From a virus, in the IMG/VR virus record IMGVR_UViG_3300000553_000362, positions 1 through 22,544 of that record: a DNA stretch of 22,544 nt; one strand, given 5' to 3'. The translations under genes were made by a program, and so were the position numbers. The notes below the pieces were generated by a model. It did not search any database. It worked only from the letters and a program-made list of their open reading frames with translations, and was not told where the DNA came from. Numbering within the stretch: the stretch's first letter is position 1; the number at the start of each line of letters is the position of its first letter. Shown here one piece after another: positions 19,901 to 22,544 of the stretch.

Positions 19901-20670
19901 GCGGCATTGCTACCGCAGTCATCGGCGGGGCTGTCATCGGGGCAGTGGTCTCCAGCAACAACACCAACAAGGCCGTGAACGCCCAGACCAACGCTGCGAA
20001 TCAGGCGAACCAGACGCAGTGGGGCATGTACAACCAGAACCGGGAGGACCTGGCCCCGTGGCGAAATGCCGGGGCGCAGGCTCTGGGCCAGCTTCAGACC
20101 ACGCTTGGCCAGGGGTTCAAGTTCGATCCGAACTCTGACCCCGGTTTTCAGTTCCGCATGCAGCAGGGCCAGGACGCGATCAACCGTGCTACCGCGAACC
20201 GTGGCGGCATCCTGGCGGGTTCGACGCTCGGAAGCCTCGCGCAGTACTCCCAGGGGCTCGGGAGCCAGGAATACCAGAACGCCTTCGGGCGCTACCAGGC
20301 CAACATCGGCAACCTGCAGAGCCTGGCGGGCCTCGGGATCAATTCGGCGGCCACCACGGCATCTCTCGGCGCAGGCGCAGCGAACAACGTCAGCGGCAAC
20401 CTCATGAACATGGGCAACGGCCAGGCCGGGGCCTACCTTGCGAATTCGAACATGCTCACCGGCACTCTGAACAACATGGGCAACCAGTTCATGAACTACA
20501 ACATGATGCAGAACATGGGCAACCAGGGGCTCTACTCCATGGGCGGCCCGGGTGCGAATAGTGCCTACCCCTGGGCGAACATGAGCGGAAACGTCGGAAT
20601 GACCGGCAACGGGGGCTGGGCTGCGCAGACCGGAACCGGAAGTGCCGGCACTGACGGATGGGGGTTCTGA
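19897..20670 (+). CDS. DNA ejection/transfer protein (P22 gp7/gp20 type)
   Basis: A 257-aa protein. A Gly-zipper-like hydrophobic N-terminus (SGIATAVIGGAVIGAVVSS) precedes helix TNAANQANQTQWGMYNQNRE. Then comes the conserved block DPGFQFRMQQGQDAINRATA, followed by GGILAGSTLGSLAQYSQGLG and EYQNAFGRYQANIGNLQSLA (about 82-146), typical of phage ejection proteins. The C-terminal 100 residues are Gly/Asn/Met-rich and low in complexity. Such proteins leave the capsid with the DNA and form a channel in the host envelope. Ribosome site AAGGGGG lies close to ATG 19897, which overlaps the preceding stop. Confidence 0.75.
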   Translation: MSGIATAVIGGAVIGAVVSSNNTNKAVNAQTNAANQANQTQWGMYNQNREDLAPWRNAGAQALGQLQTTLGQGFKFDPNSDPGFQFRMQQGQDAINRATANRGGILAGSTLGSLAQYSQGLGSQEYQNAFGRYQANIGNLQSLAGLGINSAATTASLGAGAANNVSGNLMNMGNGQAGAYLANSNMLTGTLNNMGNQFMNYNMMQNMGNQGLYSMGGPGANSAYPWANMSGNVGMTGNGGWAAQTGTGSAGTDGWGF

Positions 20671-20671
20671 G

Positions 20672-22471
20672 ATGACCGACTTCGGCAGCATCTACAGCAT
20701 GGCGAACCGCCCCACCGTGGCGCCTGAGAACCCCATGGACGCCTACGGGAAGGCGCTCAGCATTCAGAATATGGGGCAGCAGGTCCAGCAGGGCCAGATG
20801 CAGACCCAGCAGATGCAGCAGCAGCTGCAGGATGCCCAGGAGCTGCGCGACACCATCAAGCAGGCTTCAGCGGCCGGCCAGAACCCCATCCAGGCGGTGG
20901 CCAAGCTGGGAAGCCCTTCCGCTCAGAACTGGATGAAGCAGTACACCGAGATGTCGATGAACCAGACGAAGCTCAGCAAGGAGCAGTTCGACCTGGCCAA
21001 TGCCCATCTCTCAAAGGTGGGCGGAGACATCATCACGGCCTCACAGCAGCCGGGCGCCACGCCCCAGGCCGTGGGCCAGCTCATCGCGTCTCACATGCAC
21101 CAGGGGAACATCCCTCCGGAGCAAGCGCAGCAGCTCATCTCAAGCCTACCTCAGGACCCCACTCAGCTCCCCACCTGGGGCATGGCACAGGGGGCGCAGC
21201 TTGGAGCATCCAAGGACCTGCTGAGCATGTTCACGCCTGCGGTTCACATGGTGGACACCGGGACTGCGACGCAGCCGGTAGGCATCACTGCCGCCACTGG
21301 GAAGGTCCAGAACATCGGCGCGCCCATCGACAAGAGCCCCGGCGCCAGCGAGATCACCAAGGAGCTCCAGGACTACAACAACAGCCTTCCCGGGGATCAG
21401 GAAGTGGGCGTCAACGATCCGGGCTTCATCAAGTGGCACAACCAGATGCACCCGAAGGCATTCATGCAGCCTGCACCCGGTGGGTTCGGTGGCAGCGGCA
21501 CGCCCGGAGGCACCCCGGGAGCCGGCGCCTCTGCTCCAGCCACGCCCGGCCAGGGCCCTGACCTCAGTGCCCTCCCCGCGAACGTCCGGAACACCATCCA
21601 GGCCCTGGGAGAGTACCGGACGCCTCCTTCCCAGGCTCTGCCACGCGGCAAGGAGAAGATGGCCTACGTCAACGCCCTGCACCAGTACTACCCCGGATGG
21701 AATGAGAACGACGCCGAAGAGGCCCACAAGTGGATCAAGGGCCTCGCGGACAACTCCCCCAGCTCGGTGGGCGGCCAGGTCCAGACCATCAACAACGTGG
21801 GCGAGCACATGGGCATCATGCTCGACGCCTCGCAGAATATCGGCGGCTATGACGGCGTGGCCGGTGTGGCGAACACGCCCATCATGGCGGCGAAGCGGGC
21901 CGCGAAGGACGTTGACCTGATCAACTGGGACAACGGCGTGAAGTACCTGCAGGGTGAGGGCGCCAAGCTCATCAAGGCGGGCCTCACGACCGAGGGCGAG
22001 CTCAACTCCATGATCCACGACCTGGACGCGGCCAAGGGCCCTGCTGGGCGCGCAGCGGCCCTCTGGACGGCTGCGGACTTCATGATGGGGAAGATCCGAA
22101 CCTTCGAGCTGCGCAACCAGCAGATCATGGGCAACCAGGCCCCGGTGGACCCAAAGACCGGCCAGCCGCTGGGCCTGATGACCCCCCTGGCTCAGCAGAA
22201 CTTCGCCCGCGCCTTCCAGGCTGCGGGGAAGGAAGCGCCTCAGTTCAACCCTCCCGCCAGCCCTCTCGGGAACACCCGTACGGCCATGGCCAACCGGTGG
22301 AACCCCGGCACGGTCCAGCCCGCAGGCCAGCCCACCGCCCCAGTGCAGCCTCAGGCCTCGGCAGTGCCCAACCTGACCAACTTCCATACCAATCCTCAGA
22401 CCGGGCAGCGCATCGGACAGAACGCCTCTGGCGCCTGGGTGGATGCGGCCACCGGCAAACCGGTCCAGTGA
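20672..22471 (+). CDS. Large internal virion / ejection protein, 599 aa
   Basis: ATG 20672 lies one base after the previous stop, with a G-rich ribosome site about 10 nt upstream; the frame is open to 20642 inside the previous gene. Residues about 33-62 are a Gln-rich coiled coil (GQQVQQGQMQTQQMQQQLQD). A Gly/Pro/Ala linker near residues 270-295 (PGGFGGSGTPGGTPGAG) separates it from a helical C-terminal half (EKMAYVNALHQYYPGW, NNVGEHMGIMLDASQNIGGY). The tail is Pro/Gln-rich and ends GQNASGAWVDAATGKPVQ. Size, composition and position fit the second ejection protein (P22 gp20 type); sequence alone does not prove it. Confidence 0.6.
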   Translation: MTDFGSIYSMANRPTVAPENPMDAYGKALSIQNMGQQVQQGQMQTQQMQQQLQDAQELRDTIKQASAAGQNPIQAVAKLGSPSAQNWMKQYTEMSMNQTKLSKEQFDLANAHLSKVGGDIITASQQPGATPQAVGQLIASHMHQGNIPPEQAQQLISSLPQDPTQLPTWGMAQGAQLGASKDLLSMFTPAVHMVDTGTATQPVGITAATGKVQNIGAPIDKSPGASEITKELQDYNNSLPGDQEVGVNDPGFIKWHNQMHPKAFMQPAPGGFGGSGTPGGTPGAGASAPATPGQGPDLSALPANVRNTIQALGEYRTPPSQALPRGKEKMAYVNALHQYYPGWNENDAEEAHKWIKGLADNSPSSVGGQVQTINNVGEHMGIMLDASQNIGGYDGVAGVANTPIMAAKRAAKDVDLINWDNGVKYLQGEGAKLIKAGLTTEGELNSMIHDLDAAKGPAGRAAALWTAADFMMGKIRTFELRNQQIMGNQAPVDPKTGQPLGLMTPLAQQNFARAFQAAGKEAPQFNPPASPLGNTRTAMANRWNPGTVQPAGQPTAPVQPQASAVPNLTNFHTNPQTGQRIGQNASGAWVDAATGKPVQ

Positions 22472-22479
22472 GGTGACGC

Positions 22480-22544
22480 ATGCCGATTAATCCGCCTCCT
22501 GGATTCATGCCTGAAGCACCTGCTGCCACTGGGGCAGTCGTTAT
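22480..22544 (+). CDS. Start of a further virion gene (partial, runs off the right edge)
   Basis: ATG 22480 follows GAGGTGA and lies 8 bases after the previous stop. The 21 visible codons read MPINPPPGFMPEAPAATGAV and one further Val. A Pro-rich start of this kind is common in large ejection proteins, and P22 order predicts a gp16-like ejection protein here. Too short to identify. Confidence 0.6.
   Translation, partial: MPINPPPGFMPEAPAATGAVV

Noticed and set aside
1-22544. tRNA, rRNA, integrase, transposase or att site
   Set aside because: None was recognised in either strand by reading; the lysogeny module is present, but integration genes must lie outside the window.

Overview
The window is part of a temperate, GC-rich, P22-type short-tailed phage, most likely a prophage in a Gram-negative host. 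A divergent repressor/Cro switch and an ImmA-type protease show lysogeny. Homologues of the P22 head and tail-neck genes appear in P22 order: small terminase, large terminase, portal, scaffold, coat, gp4, gp10, and later the ejection proteins. An Rz-like spanin points to an outer membrane. The host genus cannot be read from the sequence; no integrase, att site, tRNA, CRISPR array or insertion sequence is visible.

Layout. (1) 1-660, minus strand: immunity genes (partial ImmA-like peptidase and XRE repressor) facing a Cro/YdaS-like gene across one 16-bp operator. (2) 658-5262, plus strand: early genes. These are Cro, a small ORF ending in a perfect 12-bp hairpin, a CII-like regulator, two small proteins, a 796-aa TOPRIM primase-SF3 helicase, a noncoding iteron region (about 4361-4640, probable replication origin or regulator array) and a VRR-NUC nuclease. 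(3) 5259-7346: two tiny ORFs and the terminase genes. (4) 7392-8568: small accessory genes (Lys/Gly-rich proteins, a membrane peptide, a KTSC protein, an excisionase-like HTH and a zinc-ribbon protein). (5) 8569-10466: a noncoding spacer with 9-bp repeats and hairpins, then a probable lysis cassette: a Tlde1/DUF2778-like peptidoglycan enzyme, a coiled-coil protein, a holin candidate, an Rz-like i-spanin and another small membrane protein. (6) 10581-22544: virion genes. These are a small unknown protein, portal, scaffold, coat with a strong terminator behind it, two small proteins, gp4-like and gp10-like neck proteins, a short fibre-like protein, a cupin-SET fusion, two ejection-type proteins and the start of a further gene.

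Nearly all plus-strand genes are tightly coupled by ATGA, GTGA or TGATG overlaps, which implies long polycistronic transcripts and translational coupling. The less ordinary items are the symmetric iteron array next to the primase-helicase, the SET-domain protein inside the tail/ejection module, an L,D-transpeptidase-fold enzyme where an endolysin would be expected, and a hairpin that overlaps the stop codon of a small early ORF.
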